Of a DNA stretch of 64,000 bases, positions 54,653 to 62,818 are shown piece by piece (positions within the stretch are counted from its first letter, which is position 1; each line of letters opens with the position of its first letter). The position numbers were made by a program, and so were the translations under genes. The DNA is from RGIG7179 sp051893555 (lineage in GTDB: Bacteria; Bacillota; Clostridia; Peptostreptococcales; Anaerovoracaceae), in the NCBI GenBank assembly GCA_051893555.1, contig JBJFHL010000087.1, positions 21,649-85,648 on the forward strand. Reading direction: 5' to 3'. Below the pieces are notes generated by a model. That model saw nothing but the letters and a program-made list of their open reading frames with translations, ran no database searches and had not been told where the DNA came from.

Positions 54653-55678
54653 ATGATTTATTTCAGAAGCGATTACAGTCTGGGCGCGCACCCGAAGATC
54701 ATGCAGGCTCTGATGGACACCAACATGGAGCACACCGACGGGTACTGCCTGGATCGGTTCAGCGATGACTGCAGCGACATGATCCGCCAGTGGGTGGGCA
54801 AACCGGATGCGGATATTTACTATTTCGTCGGCGGCACACCGGCCAACACCACTACCATTTCTGCGGGGCTCAAACCGTACGAAGGCGTCATTGCACCGGC
54901 CACCGGCCACATCTATGTCCATGAAACCGGCTCCATCGAAGCCAATGGTCACCGAACCTTCGGCATGCCGACGCCGGACGGGAAGCTGCGGCCATCGGAT
55001 ATCGAAACCTGTCTTCTGCATCACGAGGATGAGCATACGGTCATTCCGAAAATGGTCTACATTACCCACCCGACCGAAAACGGCGGCGTCTACACGAAAG
55101 CGGAGCTTACGGCCCTCAGTCAGTGCTGCCGGAAACACGATCTGACCTTATACATGGACGGCGCCCGTCTGGGAACTGCCCTGACCTGGCCGACCAACGA
55201 TCTGGAGATTACCGAAATCGCGGACCTGGTGGATGCCTTCTATATCGGCGGAACCAAGATCGGTGCCCTGTTCGGGGAAGCTCTGGTGGTGGTTCATCCG
55301 GAGAAATTCGACGATCACTTCCGCTACATGATCAAGAGGCAGTGCGGTCTGCTGGCCAAAGGACGTCTGATCCCGGTACAGCTGAAGGCCCTCTTCGAAG
55401 GCGGGGAAGATTCCCTGTACTATGAACTGTCCCGTCATGAAAACGACCTGGCTATCAAGCTGGCTGCCGGCGTCACCGGTGCAGGCTACAAGCTGTGGCT
55501 GCCGCACCAGACCAACCAGGTCTTCGTCATCATGCCGAATGACCAGATTGCGGAACTGGAGAAGGACTTCTTCTTCTACACCTGGTGTCCGTATGACGAA
55601 AACACTTCTGTTATTCGTCTGGTTACCTGCTGGGGCACCACGGAGGAGGATGTGATGGCTTTCCTGAAGGCGATTTAG
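54653..55678 (+). CDS. Low-specificity threonine aldolase-type PLP enzyme
   Basis: A 341-residue fold-type I PLP enzyme of the threonine aldolase/beta-eliminating lyase family, which splits threonine to glycine and acetaldehyde. Motifs: FRSDYSLGAHPKIMQAL, GGTPANTTTISAGL, HIYVHETGSIEANGHR, LYMDGARLGTAL with the PLP-binding Asp, and FYIGGTKIGALFGEALV with the PLP lysine. The ATG at 54653 is preceded by GGGAGGG. It is transcribed alone between a clear promoter and terminator. Exact substrate is open, since related lyases share these motifs. Confidence 0.9.
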   Translation: MIYFRSDYSLGAHPKIMQALMDTNMEHTDGYCLDRFSDDCSDMIRQWVGKPDADIYYFVGGTPANTTTISAGLKPYEGVIAPATGHIYVHETGSIEANGHRTFGMPTPDGKLRPSDIETCLLHHEDEHTVIPKMVYITHPTENGGVYTKAELTALSQCCRKHDLTLYMDGARLGTALTWPTNDLEITEIADLVDAFYIGGTKIGALFGEALVVVHPEKFDDHFRYMIKRQCGLLAKGRLIPVQLKALFEGGEDSLYYELSRHENDLAIKLAAGVTGAGYKLWLPHQTNQVFVIMPNDQIAELEKDFFFYTWCPYDENTSVIRLVTCWGTTEEDVMAFLKAI

Positions 55679-55709
55679 GTCCTTTCTGAAAAAATATTCC
55701 AAAAAAATC

Positions 55710-55745
55710 GGGAGCGTGCTTTCTGAAACACGTTCCCTTTTTTTG
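55710..55745 (+). terminator. Terminator of the aldolase gene
   Basis: GGGAGCGTG and CACGTTCCC (one G-T pair) are followed by TTTTTTT, about 30 bases beyond the stop. Confidence 0.85.
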
Positions 55746-55764
55746 CATCATGTTTTACTTTATT

Positions 55765-56820
55765 TTACTTTATTTCCACGGTAGCGCTTCCCAGCCGGAT
55801 GGCTGCGATCTGATCCACATCCAGCGGCATGGACCACTGGTAACGCATGAGCCAGCTGCCGTCTTCCTGCTCCTCGCCGGAGCCGCCGGTGATGCTCACT
55901 TCTCCGCCGTTTTTCAGAATGGCGGTCGGCATTTCACCGTGGACGTTTTCTGCTTCCAGATCACTGCTTACGATGTAGCGGATGCCGACGGAATTGATTT
56001 CCATGTCCGCAATGTGAACGACGGCGCTATCCATGCTGTTCGGCACGGTGAATTCCGAATCGAAAGCATCCGGCGTCAGGGTCTTTCCCGTTTCCGTCAG
56101 CGGTACGGTAAATTCCAGTGTCCAGTCTCCGTCCTGCAGCAGCTTCTGCTTATCCGCATCTGCCGGATGTTCCATGAAATCAGACAGCTTCAGAGTGAAC
56201 TGTGCCTCCTGGCCGGAAACCTGCTGCAGCAGGTCCGGGTTGATCTGGCCGTCAATGAGGATTCTGGCTCTGTTTTCGTCGCCGGAAGCATCCGTTATAC
56301 TGCCCCAGCCCCAGGCCAGATCTTCTATTGTCTCCGACTGAATCTCCATCTGGTTTTTGGCAAATCCGTAAGCCTCATCCGGATCCATCTTTACCCCTTC
56401 TGCATAGAGCATGATCCAGAAATATCCGTCGCTGTAGGCGATGGAGTCTGCGGTTACGGTCACATCGCCTACGGTCTGGCTCACACCCAGCGGCGTGGTC
56501 AGGCTGTCGATGACTGCAGTCTGTTCCTCCCCAAGCTCCTGATGGTTCCCGGATTTCCAGTTGGTTTCAAACCAGTCTTTCAGGCCGTCGCCGCTGGATA
56601 CTGCCAGGGCGGTTCCGCTGACCAGCACCACCAGCAGGCAGGCTGCCATCACCATGGAAAATCTGCGCCGGCCCCCTGTGCGACGGCTCATGCTGTGGCT
56701 TTCGGCTGCGGCAGCGTCCACGTCTGTATTCAGAATCCGGCTCCGCACCCCTTCCGGTGTGTGCACCCGGGTAAAGGTCTCTCTATACATTTCTTTCATC
56801 TTACTTTCTTCCGTTTTCAT
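55765..56820 (-). CDS. DUF4179 domain protein, probable anti-sigma factor
   Basis: A 351-residue membrane protein with a cytoplasmic N-terminus (about 55 residues, basic RRTGGRRRF), one transmembrane segment (MVMAACLLVVLVSGTALAV) and a large outer domain. The start of that outer part (GDGLKDWFETNWKSGNH, then VTVTADSIAYSDGYFWIML) matches the DUF4179 family, which is usually encoded beside an ECF sigma factor as its membrane anti-sigma partner. GGGGGAGG fits the ATG at 56820 best; an ATG at 56826 is too close. It overlaps the sigma gene by four bases. Confidence 0.87.
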   Translation of the reverse strand: MKTEESKMKEMYRETFTRVHTPEGVRSRILNTDVDAAAAESHSMSRRTGGRRRFSMVMAACLLVVLVSGTALAVSSGDGLKDWFETNWKSGNHQELGEEQTAVIDSLTTPLGVSQTVGDVTVTADSIAYSDGYFWIMLYAEGVKMDPDEAYGFAKNQMEIQSETIEDLAWGWGSITDASGDENRARILIDGQINPDLLQQVSGQEAQFTLKLSDFMEHPADADKQKLLQDGDWTLEFTVPLTETGKTLTPDAFDSEFTVPNSMDSAVVHIADMEINSVGIRYIVSSDLEAENVHGEMPTAILKNGGEVSITGGSGEEQEDGSWLMRYQWSMPLDVDQIAAIRLGSATVEIK

Positions 56821-57311
56821 TTCCATTCCTCCCCCAATACATGCTTCAGTTTCTCCCGTCCTCTGGCCAGCCGGGTCTGCACCGTGGATGGACGGCTTCC
56901 CGTAACCCCGGCGATCTCCCGGACCGCATAGCCTTCATAATAGTACAGATACATGGGCAGCCGGTATTTCACCGGCAGGTCCATCACCGCCTGAAACAGC
57001 TCACGGTGCAGGCTATCTGCCTCCGGAAAGCTTTCCGCTGCGATCTCTGCAGCCATGTCTTCCATGCCCGTTTCCCGTTTCCGGTGGGGCAGGGTGACCA
57101 GGCGTTTTGCCTCATTGACCGTCACCCGTACCAGCCAGTGCCGTGCATGATCCGAACTGTCGAAGTCCGGCCCGGAGCGGTACAGACGGAGCAAAACATT
57201 CTGGGTCACATCTTCTGCGTCTTCCGGGCGCTGTACTACGTGCAGGGCGATCCGGTAGATCATATCCATATATGTTTCGGCCAGAGCGGTAAACTCTTTT
57301 TCGTTTTTCAT
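56817..57311 (-). CDS. ECF-type RNA polymerase sigma factor
   Basis: A 164-residue sigma-70 family protein. Region 2 (MDMIYRIALHVVQRPEDAED, VTQNVLLRLYRSGPDF, ARHWLVRVTVNEAKRL) and region 4 (DLPVKYRLPMYLYYYEGYAV, REIAGVTGSRPSTVQTRLAR) are complete. It is followed, with four bases of overlap, by its DUF4179 partner. A perfect cre-like palindrome lies 20 bases upstream of the ATG. Confidence 0.92.
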   Translation of the reverse strand: MKNEKEFTALAETYMDMIYRIALHVVQRPEDAEDVTQNVLLRLYRSGPDFDSSDHARHWLVRVTVNEAKRLVTLPHRKRETGMEDMAAEIAAESFPEADSLHRELFQAVMDLPVKYRLPMYLYYYEGYAVREIAGVTGSRPSTVQTRLARGREKLKHVLGEEWK

Positions 57312-57330
57312 CTGCGATACCTCTTCTCTC

Positions 57331-57344
57331 TGAAAGCGCTTTCA
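57331..57344. promoter_or_regulatory. Candidate CcpA cre site
   Basis: TGAAAGCGCTTTCA is a perfect 14-bp palindrome matching the catabolite-responsive element consensus, placed just upstream of the sigma-factor start. Confidence 0.55.
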
Positions 57345-57366
57345 CCCATAATACCCGGCCCAGACG

Positions 57367-57437
57367 AAAAAAATCCCGCCGGGAGAAAAAATTTTGCGAA
57401 AAAAGTTCAGATTCTTTCCGAAAACTCTCCCTGCGGG
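57367..57437 (-). terminator. Terminator of the HutD-like gene
   Basis: CCCGC-C-GGGAGA and TCTCCC-T-GCGGG form a stem with one mismatch around a long loop. On the minus strand a T-run (57367-57373) follows. Confidence 0.65.
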
Positions 57438-57451
57438 TGGGTTGGGCCTAT

Positions 57452-58525
57452 TTACTGCGGCAGGTTGCGGCCGCTGTTCTTGTATTTTTTCAGGAGTTTC
57501 TCCAACTGCGGGTTGGAACGCAGTTCCTCTTCCCGGATTTTTTCTTCATACGGGGTCAGCTCATTCACGTCCTTGATATGCTTTCGAACCGGCTTCGGCA
57601 TGAACGGCAGATAGATCAGCGGAGACACTATGAAAATGTCTGCCAGGATCCAGGCCACCAGGGCGATAAACACCTGCCAGGCTTCTGCTGATTTTGCCAT
57701 CGGGATACAGACTGCCAGTGCTCCGATGAGAAAGGCTGCACTGGTGAGATAAAATTTTTCTACCTTCCGGATGGCTTTCGAAAGGGCCTGATCAAACCAG
57801 GTTCTCTTCAGGCTCGGGAGAATATATTTGGCAGCGCGGAACTGGACGTTGGCCAGATACACGCAGGCCTTGAAATCATCGAAGGTCGCTTTTTCAGAAG
57901 GGATCTCCTCGGCTGCCAGCTGTCCCTTCATCTCGTCGAAGTACACCTGGGCCCGAATCACCGTGCCCTCACCCATAATCGTATAGGACGGTTGTTCTCC
58001 ATCTCCGAATTCCATGACCAGCAGCTCGCCCGGTGAAGCCATGACCGTCTGTCCGCCGAAGTTGGCCACGAAATACCCTTCCTGGCAGAACAAAGCGTGG
58101 GCTGCCAGCGGCTTTTCGGTGGGGTAGGTCGATCCGCAGGCCGCGGCGGTTTCCGCAGGGTACAAAAGATCCAGATAACCTTCGTTTCCTTTGCGAACCA
58201 TCAGGTTGTAGTCGGTGATTTTGCCGAAGCTGTGGGTCTTATATGCACCGTCAAACCGGTCCTGCTCCAGGGCCTTCAGCCTGGCCACCCGCTGTCCTTC
58301 GTGGCTCAGCACCACCTCGCCTTCCAGCACCATGAGGACCCGGTCGTAATCAGGCAGACTGGAAAAATCGCTCTCTTCCTGCTCCACGGTGGCAGAGGAA
58401 AGGCGCCAGATAAAATTCCGTTCCAGATACTGGCTGCCGGCCGGCCAAATGGCCATTTCCCTCGTTTCTCCGCCGGTCCAGCGGCTGGTTTTATATGCAT
58501 CTTTTTTGATCAGCTGGTATTTCAT
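57452..58525 (-). CDS. HutD/Ves-family cupin fused to a membrane domain
   Basis: A 357-residue protein. Residues 1-190 match HutD/Ves proteins (cupin fold): KTSRWTGGETREMAIWP, then FIWRLSSATVEQEESDFSSL and DYDRVLMVLEGEVVL are the diagnostic segments. HutD proteins are linked to histidine use or cold stress and are normally about 190 residues. Here about 165 more follow, including two hydrophobic segments (FYLTSAAFLIGALAVCIPM and VFIALVAWILADIFIVSPLI) and a charged tail (VNELTPYEEKIREEELRSNP). The protein would be tethered with the cupin in the cytoplasm. The ATG at 58525 matches the family start. No hut gene is nearby. Confidence 0.82.
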   Translation of the reverse strand: MKYQLIKKDAYKTSRWTGGETREMAIWPAGSQYLERNFIWRLSSATVEQEESDFSSLPDYDRVLMVLEGEVVLSHEGQRVARLKALEQDRFDGAYKTHSFGKITDYNLMVRKGNEGYLDLLYPAETAAACGSTYPTEKPLAAHALFCQEGYFVANFGGQTVMASPGELLVMEFGDGEQPSYTIMGEGTVIRAQVYFDEMKGQLAAEEIPSEKATFDDFKACVYLANVQFRAAKYILPSLKRTWFDQALSKAIRKVEKFYLTSAAFLIGALAVCIPMAKSAEAWQVFIALVAWILADIFIVSPLIYLPFMPKPVRKHIKDVNELTPYEEKIREEELRSNPQLEKLLKKYKNSGRNLPQ

Positions 58526-58558
58526 CGGAGTACCCTCACTTTTCTTTCACTGTCTTTC

Positions 58559-58587
58559 AGTATACCATAAATTGGACTGTCAGGCAA
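58559..58587 (-). promoter_or_regulatory. Promoter for the HutD-like gene
   Basis: TTGCCT and TATACT are 17 bases apart on the minus strand, about 34 bases upstream of the ATG. The -35 box lies inside a palindrome. Confidence 0.6.
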
Positions 58588-58601
58588 GAATCTCGCCTGA
58601 C
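58579..58601. promoter_or_regulatory. Palindrome between divergent promoters
   Basis: GTCAGGC and GCCTGAC, nine bases apart, overlap the -35 box of the leftward promoter and end three bases before that of the rightward one. It could be an operator controlling both genes, or a hairpin. Confidence 0.45.
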
Positions 58602-58604
58602 ACC

Positions 58605-58633
58605 TTGTATTTTGTGTAAGAATATAGTAGAAT
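58605..58633 (+). promoter_or_regulatory. Promoter for the acyltransferase-like gene
   Basis: TTGTAT and TAGAAT are 17 bases apart, about 80 bases upstream of the ATG at 58712. Confidence 0.6.
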
Positions 58634-58711
58634 GTATATATAAACGTTAACACTTTCTTAGCAGGACTGTGATATTTCTTCAATATCAGACTCCGGAACA
58701 GGAGATTATTT

Positions 58712-59584
58712 ATGTATAGAACAGACGGTTACCGTGTCAAGACTACCGACGCAATGTATGAGCTGGTACCGTACATCATGCCTTATCGATACGACGCTTC
58801 CAACTGCGTGAAGGTGGACATCGACTTGTCCCTCATGCAGGATTATGTGAAAGAATGCCGAAAAAAAGGCATCAGCATGAGCCATATGAGCATTATTATC
58901 GCCGGCGCACTGCGCCTGGTTTCTCAAAATCCGTTTCTCAACCGGTTTTGCATGAACCGCAAAATCTATGCGCGGAATCATTTCTGCGTGTCCTTCGTAA
59001 CGCTGCAGCCGGGGAAATCTACAGATACGGTTACCAAGATTTATTTTAATCTGGATGATGACATTTTCACCGTAAATAAAAAAGTACAGGAAGCCATCGA
59101 ATACTCGCAGCGTCCGACTTCCGAAAACGCTCTGGATAAACTGATGGCTTCCCTGCTTCGCATTCCGTTCCTGGCAGGTGCTGCAGTGGGCATGCTGAAG
59201 TTTATCGATAAATACTTCACTCTGCCTTTTTCCATCATCGATGCCAGCCCGTTCCATACCAGTCTGTTTATCACCAACCTGGCTTCCATCCGGACCAATG
59301 CCATCTACCACCACCTGTATGAATTCGGCACCACCGGCATCTTCGTCGCCATGGGCCAGCCTATAAAGAAGCTGGTGAAAAACGGGGAACTGGTGGAGGA
59401 ACACAAGGTCATGGAGCTGGGCATTGTGACCGATGAGCGTATTGCCAACGGCCACTATTACGGCCGCTGCTTCAAGGAGCTGAACCGCTTCTATAAAGAT
59501 CCGCACATTCTGGAAACCAAACCGGAGACCATCGTCCGCGACCCGGACGTGAAGGTTGCCAACCCGAAATTTATTGTAAAATAA
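58712..59584 (+). CDS. CoA-dependent acyltransferase-fold protein (E2 catalytic-domain-like)
   Basis: A 290-residue stand-alone relative of the catalytic domain of 2-oxoacid dehydrogenase E2 subunits and chloramphenicol acetyltransferase. Family segments include VDIDLSLMQDYVKECRKKG, then MSHMSIIIAGALRLVSQNP and NLASIRTNAIYHHLYEFGTT. The E2 active-site motif DHRxxDG reads DERIANG here: the catalytic His is Glu and the Asp is Asn, so classical acyl transfer is unlikely. No lipoyl or E3-binding domain is present and no E1 or E3 gene is near. The ATG at 58712 has AGGAG upstream. The next gene follows 78 bases later. Confidence 0.82.
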   Translation: MYRTDGYRVKTTDAMYELVPYIMPYRYDASNCVKVDIDLSLMQDYVKECRKKGISMSHMSIIIAGALRLVSQNPFLNRFCMNRKIYARNHFCVSFVTLQPGKSTDTVTKIYFNLDDDIFTVNKKVQEAIEYSQRPTSENALDKLMASLLRIPFLAGAAVGMLKFIDKYFTLPFSIIDASPFHTSLFITNLASIRTNAIYHHLYEFGTTGIFVAMGQPIKKLVKNGELVEEHKVMELGIVTDERIANGHYYGRCFKELNRFYKDPHILETKPETIVRDPDVKVANPKFIVK

Positions 59585-59662
59585 CAGCAAACGTAGTAAG
59601 ATAGAAGTATCATAACGATTCAAATCACAGATATTTCATTGAACCAGGAGGATAATCAGGAA

Positions 59663-60067
59663 ATGGACAGAAAAGAACAGGCACTTGCCTTACATAAACA
59701 CGGATTTAACTGCGCCCAGTCTGTGGCATGCAGCTTCTGCAATGTCATGGGCACCGACCCGGAAACCACCTTCCGGCTGGCAGAACCTTTCGGCTTCGGT
59801 CTCGGTTCCATGGAAACCTGCGGCGTCATCAGCGGTATGGCCATGGTCGTGGGCATGAAGATGAGCGACGGCAACCTGGATGATCCGAAAACCAAGCGGG
59901 ACTGCTACAAGATGATGCAGCAGCTGATCAGCGAGTTTAAGGAAAAGAACGGTTCCATCGTCTGCCGCGAAATCAAGGGCGTGGACACCGGTAACGTGCT
60001 CCGCACCTGCGACGGCTGCATCGAAGACGCTGTTGCACTGCTGGACAAGCATCTGCTTGGCCTGTAA
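59663..60067 (+). CDS. C_GCAxxG_C_C family protein
   Basis: A 134-residue protein of the C_GCAxxG_C_C family, small Cys-rich proteins thought to be redox-active or metal-binding and often found beside membrane or redox genes. Visible motifs: HGFNCAQSVACSF, FGFGLGSMETCGVISGMAMV and, near the end, VCREIKG...CDGCIEDA, which supply the conserved cysteines. I chose the ATG at 59663, with AGGAGG 11 bases upstream; a TTG at 59639 has no ribosome site. Biochemical role unknown. Confidence 0.85.
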   Translation: MDRKEQALALHKHGFNCAQSVACSFCNVMGTDPETTFRLAEPFGFGLGSMETCGVISGMAMVVGMKMSDGNLDDPKTKRDCYKMMQQLISEFKEKNGSIVCREIKGVDTGNVLRTCDGCIEDAVALLDKHLLGL

Positions 60068-60125
60068 TGCTGGGTTTGCAGCGTCGGGTCGGTACGGCAT
60101 ACAACCGAAAAAAAAACGAAAAATC

Positions 60126-60166
60126 AGCGGGCTGGGATTTCTCTGCGAAATCCGGGCCCGCTTTTT
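60126..60166. terminator. Bidirectional terminator between convergent genes
   Basis: AGCGGGC and GCCCGCT, with an inner GGATTT/AAATCC stem, are followed by TTTTT on the plus strand and preceded by an A-rich run for the minus strand. It serves the C_GCAxxG gene and perhaps the opposing one. Confidence 0.8.
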
Positions 60167-60174
60167 CATTTCCG

Positions 60175-61098
60175 CTATACCATGCAAACCACGGCCGCAA
60201 GCAGAACGATCACCATCAGCAGTGCCGGGACCCATTCCATCCCCTGAGGCAGCAACAGATTGGAGTCGTTGACGACCCATAGCAGCACCATGAAAGACAG
60301 CAGGATTCCCAGTCCCTGCACCGGTGAAAACATTCCCGCTGCAGTCACAAGCACAATCATCCCCAGTCCAAAAACTGCAGCCATCCAGTTCTGCATGCGC
60401 ATCATGGTCCGGGGCAGGAACGGTTTTTTCTCCCGGTCCACATCAAGCCGATGGCGCAGATTCCGTGCCGCAGCCACGTTCAGAATCATTGTCATCACCA
60501 TCAGGGCTGCAAATGCAAAGAAAATCACAGGCTGCCTCTGTTCTCCAGCCGAAGCCAGGAATCCAGCCTGTTCCATCATGGCTGCATACTTCATCCGCGA
60601 AATTCCCTGGTAGGCAAAACAAACTGCCATCACACCGGCACAGACCGCTTCTGAACCAAACCGGGTCTGATCGCGAACATCCTCGTAGCGGATTTTGGTT
60701 TCCCTCTGCGGAATTTCCGGCCGCATCAATGTGGGTTCTGGCAGCCCTGGTCCGACCTCCGTTTTCTCTGGTACGGGCTCCGGCTGCTGCCGCGCGTCTG
60801 CCTGGTAGACCTCCAGCCCGTCTTTTTCGGCAATCTTTTCCCATCCCTGCCCGGTAAGGGCTGTCCGAAGCGCGGCTTCCCTGCCCTTCACCCGGTCCGA
60901 CGGCACCGTCACGGCAAACACCTTTTCCTGGATCTCCTCATCTTTCACGAACAGCGCCCGGTAGTCCCGCGTCAGTTTTTTCAGCCGGTAGCCCTGCGCT
61001 GCCATCTGCCGGATGAACGCCTCCGCCTCCCGGCACATGGTCACATCGAAGCTCCAGTCCCTTACCAACGAATTTTTGTATATCAGTTTCTCCAGCAT
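60175..61098 (-). CDS. DUF2812-like membrane protein
   Basis: A 307-residue protein. The N-terminal 90 residues (DVTMCREAEAFIRQMAAQGY, then RLKKLTRDYRALFVKDEE) resemble DUF2812, a cytoplasmic domain often found fused to membrane helices in Firmicutes. A Pro/Glu-rich linker (PEPVPEKTEVGPGLPEPT) leads to four or five transmembrane segments (VIFFAFAALMVMTMILNV, WMAAVFGLGMIVLVTAAGMF, LGILLSFMVLLWVV, VPALLMVIVLLAAVVCMV). I chose the ATG at 61098 (GAGGAAGAG upstream). DUF2812 genes usually sit beside a PadR regulator; none is visible here. Function unknown. Confidence 0.72.
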   Translation of the reverse strand: MLEKLIYKNSLVRDWSFDVTMCREAEAFIRQMAAQGYRLKKLTRDYRALFVKDEEIQEKVFAVTVPSDRVKGREAALRTALTGQGWEKIAEKDGLEVYQADARQQPEPVPEKTEVGPGLPEPTLMRPEIPQRETKIRYEDVRDQTRFGSEAVCAGVMAVCFAYQGISRMKYAAMMEQAGFLASAGEQRQPVIFFAFAALMVMTMILNVAAARNLRHRLDVDREKKPFLPRTMMRMQNWMAAVFGLGMIVLVTAAGMFSPVQGLGILLSFMVLLWVVNDSNLLLPQGMEWVPALLMVIVLLAAVVCMV

Positions 61099-61230
61099 AA
61101 TCTCTTCCTCCACCAAATCCCGATACAAACATTACCCCTACAAATCGTTGCCCTACGTTCAGCATAGCAGAGGTCTCATGCGCTGTCAACCGGAATCCGA
61201 AGGAAAGGTTCGTCAGCGCCGGGCGGATCA

Positions 61231-62073
61231 TCAGTGACGGGCGGGTGGATTTTGCGAAGTGAGCAGGGTTCGGAGCGGAATCAGAATGCCCTGAATCGTC
61301 TGCAAAATGCTGTCAGCATGAAACTCGCCGTTTGGTCCATCCATGAAAATCAGCAGATTTTTCGGCGGGTAAATGCCGTTGAGATGGTAAAGGCGCATGG
61401 TTTCCTCGTCTCGCTGCCGGTATTCTTCCTTCTGATACATTCCCTTGTTTTCGGCGTAGAAATTGAATTCCGGGATCATCGGAATGGTGAAATCCGGATA
61501 TCGGATTTTTTCGGTGCCGTCGTCGTCCAGCAGGATCAGCTTCTTCTCATAATGGAAGGAAAACTGATTGGCATACAGGATTTCGGCGATGTATGATTCG
61601 CCTCTGGACCGGGTCATGAGGCCGAAGGTTGTGGGGTAAATCAGCCGCTCGCGATGATACGGGTTCTCCGACTGGGTGAAGAACTGACCGTTTTTCTGCC
61701 ACAGGTCCCTGTCTTCCGTGGGAACATCTGCGTTCCGATAGGCAGGCGGCAGGCTTGCATTGATCCTGTCAAAATCTGTGGGCAGGCATGCATTCTGATA
61801 TCTCTCCCGTGCGCGAAGATTCTGCTCCAGCCGTCGGATGGCCTCCTGCAGCAACCGCTTATACTTCAGCTCACGGATCAGCGGACTCATGTGCCGGTTC
61901 AGGTAGCGCGGCGTCGGGTCGTCAGGGAGTTTGTGATAGTACTCGCCTCTGCCGTTCCGGTCGGTCTTGTATCGCAGGTATCCGGGCGGGCAGGCCGCCA
62001 GCCGCTCTCGGAATGTGTGGAGTAAAAAACGTTCATAGTCGATCTGCCGTTCCAGGATTTCGTATTGATCCAT
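61231..62073 (-). CDS. PD-(D/E)XK nuclease-like protein (paralogue of 17676-18485)
   Basis: A 280-residue cytoplasmic protein with the same plan as the gene at 17676-18485: a helical N-terminus, then FFTQSENPYHRERLIYPTTF and RSRGESYIAEILYANQFSFH, then YPDFTIPMIPEFNFYAENKG and LNGIYPPKNLLIFMDG. Here the candidate catalytic set is complete (PDF, then ENK), which fits a restriction-endonuclease-like fold better than its paralogue. I chose the ATG at 62073, with GGGGGTG six bases upstream. A promoter-like pair lies at 62097-62125. It is not next to a methylase or other defence gene, so a restriction role is not supported. Confidence 0.72.
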   Translation of the reverse strand: MDQYEILERQIDYERFLLHTFRERLAACPPGYLRYKTDRNGRGEYYHKLPDDPTPRYLNRHMSPLIRELKYKRLLQEAIRRLEQNLRARERYQNACLPTDFDRINASLPPAYRNADVPTEDRDLWQKNGQFFTQSENPYHRERLIYPTTFGLMTRSRGESYIAEILYANQFSFHYEKKLILLDDDGTEKIRYPDFTIPMIPEFNFYAENKGMYQKEEYRQRDEETMRLYHLNGIYPPKNLLIFMDGPNGEFHADSILQTIQGILIPLRTLLTSQNPPARH

Positions 62074-62096
62074 CTGAATCACCCCCTTTTCTTACT

Positions 62097-62125
62097 TTTT
62101 TACCATATTTTTATCTGTTTGTAAA
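62097..62125 (-). promoter_or_regulatory. Promoter-like pair for the 61231-62073 gene
   Basis: TTTACA and TAAAAA are 17 bases apart on the minus strand in an AT-rich leader. The -10 box is weak. Confidence 0.4.
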
Positions 62126-62295
62126 TATTTTTAAATAAAATATTATTTTTATTTTCACATCTTTCCAGGGGGGCGGGCGGGGTTGTTCTTCTGGCTTCTT
62201 CTGGAAGAACGTACGCTGCTGTGGGATGGTTAAATGCTGCTGTCGGAGGGTCGGACTGTTCCGTTGGAGGGGCGGGCTGTCCTGTTTGGAGCGCA

Positions 62296-62338
62296 AACCC
62301 CCTTTTTTTGGTCCAAAAAAATCCGAAAGAAGGGGGTT
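62296..62338. repeat. CCCCCTT...AAGGGGG intergenic element, copy 2
   Basis: AACCCCCTT and AAGGGGGTT are perfect 9-base arms around an A/T-rich centre that resembles copy 1 at 25530-25569. Confidence 0.65.
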
Positions 62339-62437
62339 GCACTGTCTGAAAACGCCTGTTTTCTTCGAATTCTTTAATATTTTATTACATAATTTCCAAT
62401 TTTTATGCTATTGGCATAAAAAATCTGAACTTTTGCA

Positions 62438-62485
62438 AAGGGGGTACCCCCTTCTTTTGCGATTTTTGCTGCCTGATTTAGGGGG
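62438..62485. repeat. 16-bp palindrome and third CCCCCTT-type element
   Basis: AAGGGGGTACCCCCTT (62438-62453) is a perfect palindrome. Its right half begins a third related element (62447-62485, CCCCCTTCTTTTG... to AGGGGG). The whole gap 62083-62818 holds only these elements, a small imperfect ACCGTCGG/CCGACCGGT hairpin near 62499-62521 and the kce terminator. I see no gene that I can support. Confidence 0.6.
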
Positions 62486-62725
62486 TTTGAATATACTAAC
62501 CGTCGGTTTTCTCCGACCGGTATAAGGAAAACTCTATTCCCGCAGGAGGAAGCGCTCGCCTCACAAGCCTGTCTGGCAAAATCCGACGGTTCTCGACGAT
62601 TTTCGGCATTATTCGACAAAATCCGCACGTGCAGCCAGCGTGGGCGGACCGCGTTCGAAGTCAGCTCCCCGGCCCCCGGCCGCCTACGCTGCCCGGCCCG
62701 CCCTGCTGCTAGCGGCGCGCCCACG

Positions 62726-62755
62726 AAAAAGCCCGCCGGCGCAGTGCCGGCGGGC
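62726..62755 (-). terminator. Terminator of kce
   Basis: GCCCGCCGGC and GCCGGCGGGC are perfect 10-base arms around a 5-base loop, followed by TTTTT on the minus strand. Confidence 0.9.
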
Positions 62756-62818
62756 GAATGTCTGTCTGCTCATGCAACATGCAATATGCTATGTATGTCG
62801 CAGTATGTATCTTATTTC

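Noticed and set aside
61231..62073. Restriction-modification system
   Set aside because: The nuclease-like protein has no methylase or specificity partner nearby, so only the fold is suggested.
62374..62724. 116-codon minus-strand open frame between the nuclease-like gene and kce
   Set aside because: It runs across palindromic elements and GC-rich DNA, lacks a ribosome site and shows no family resemblance; likely noncoding.
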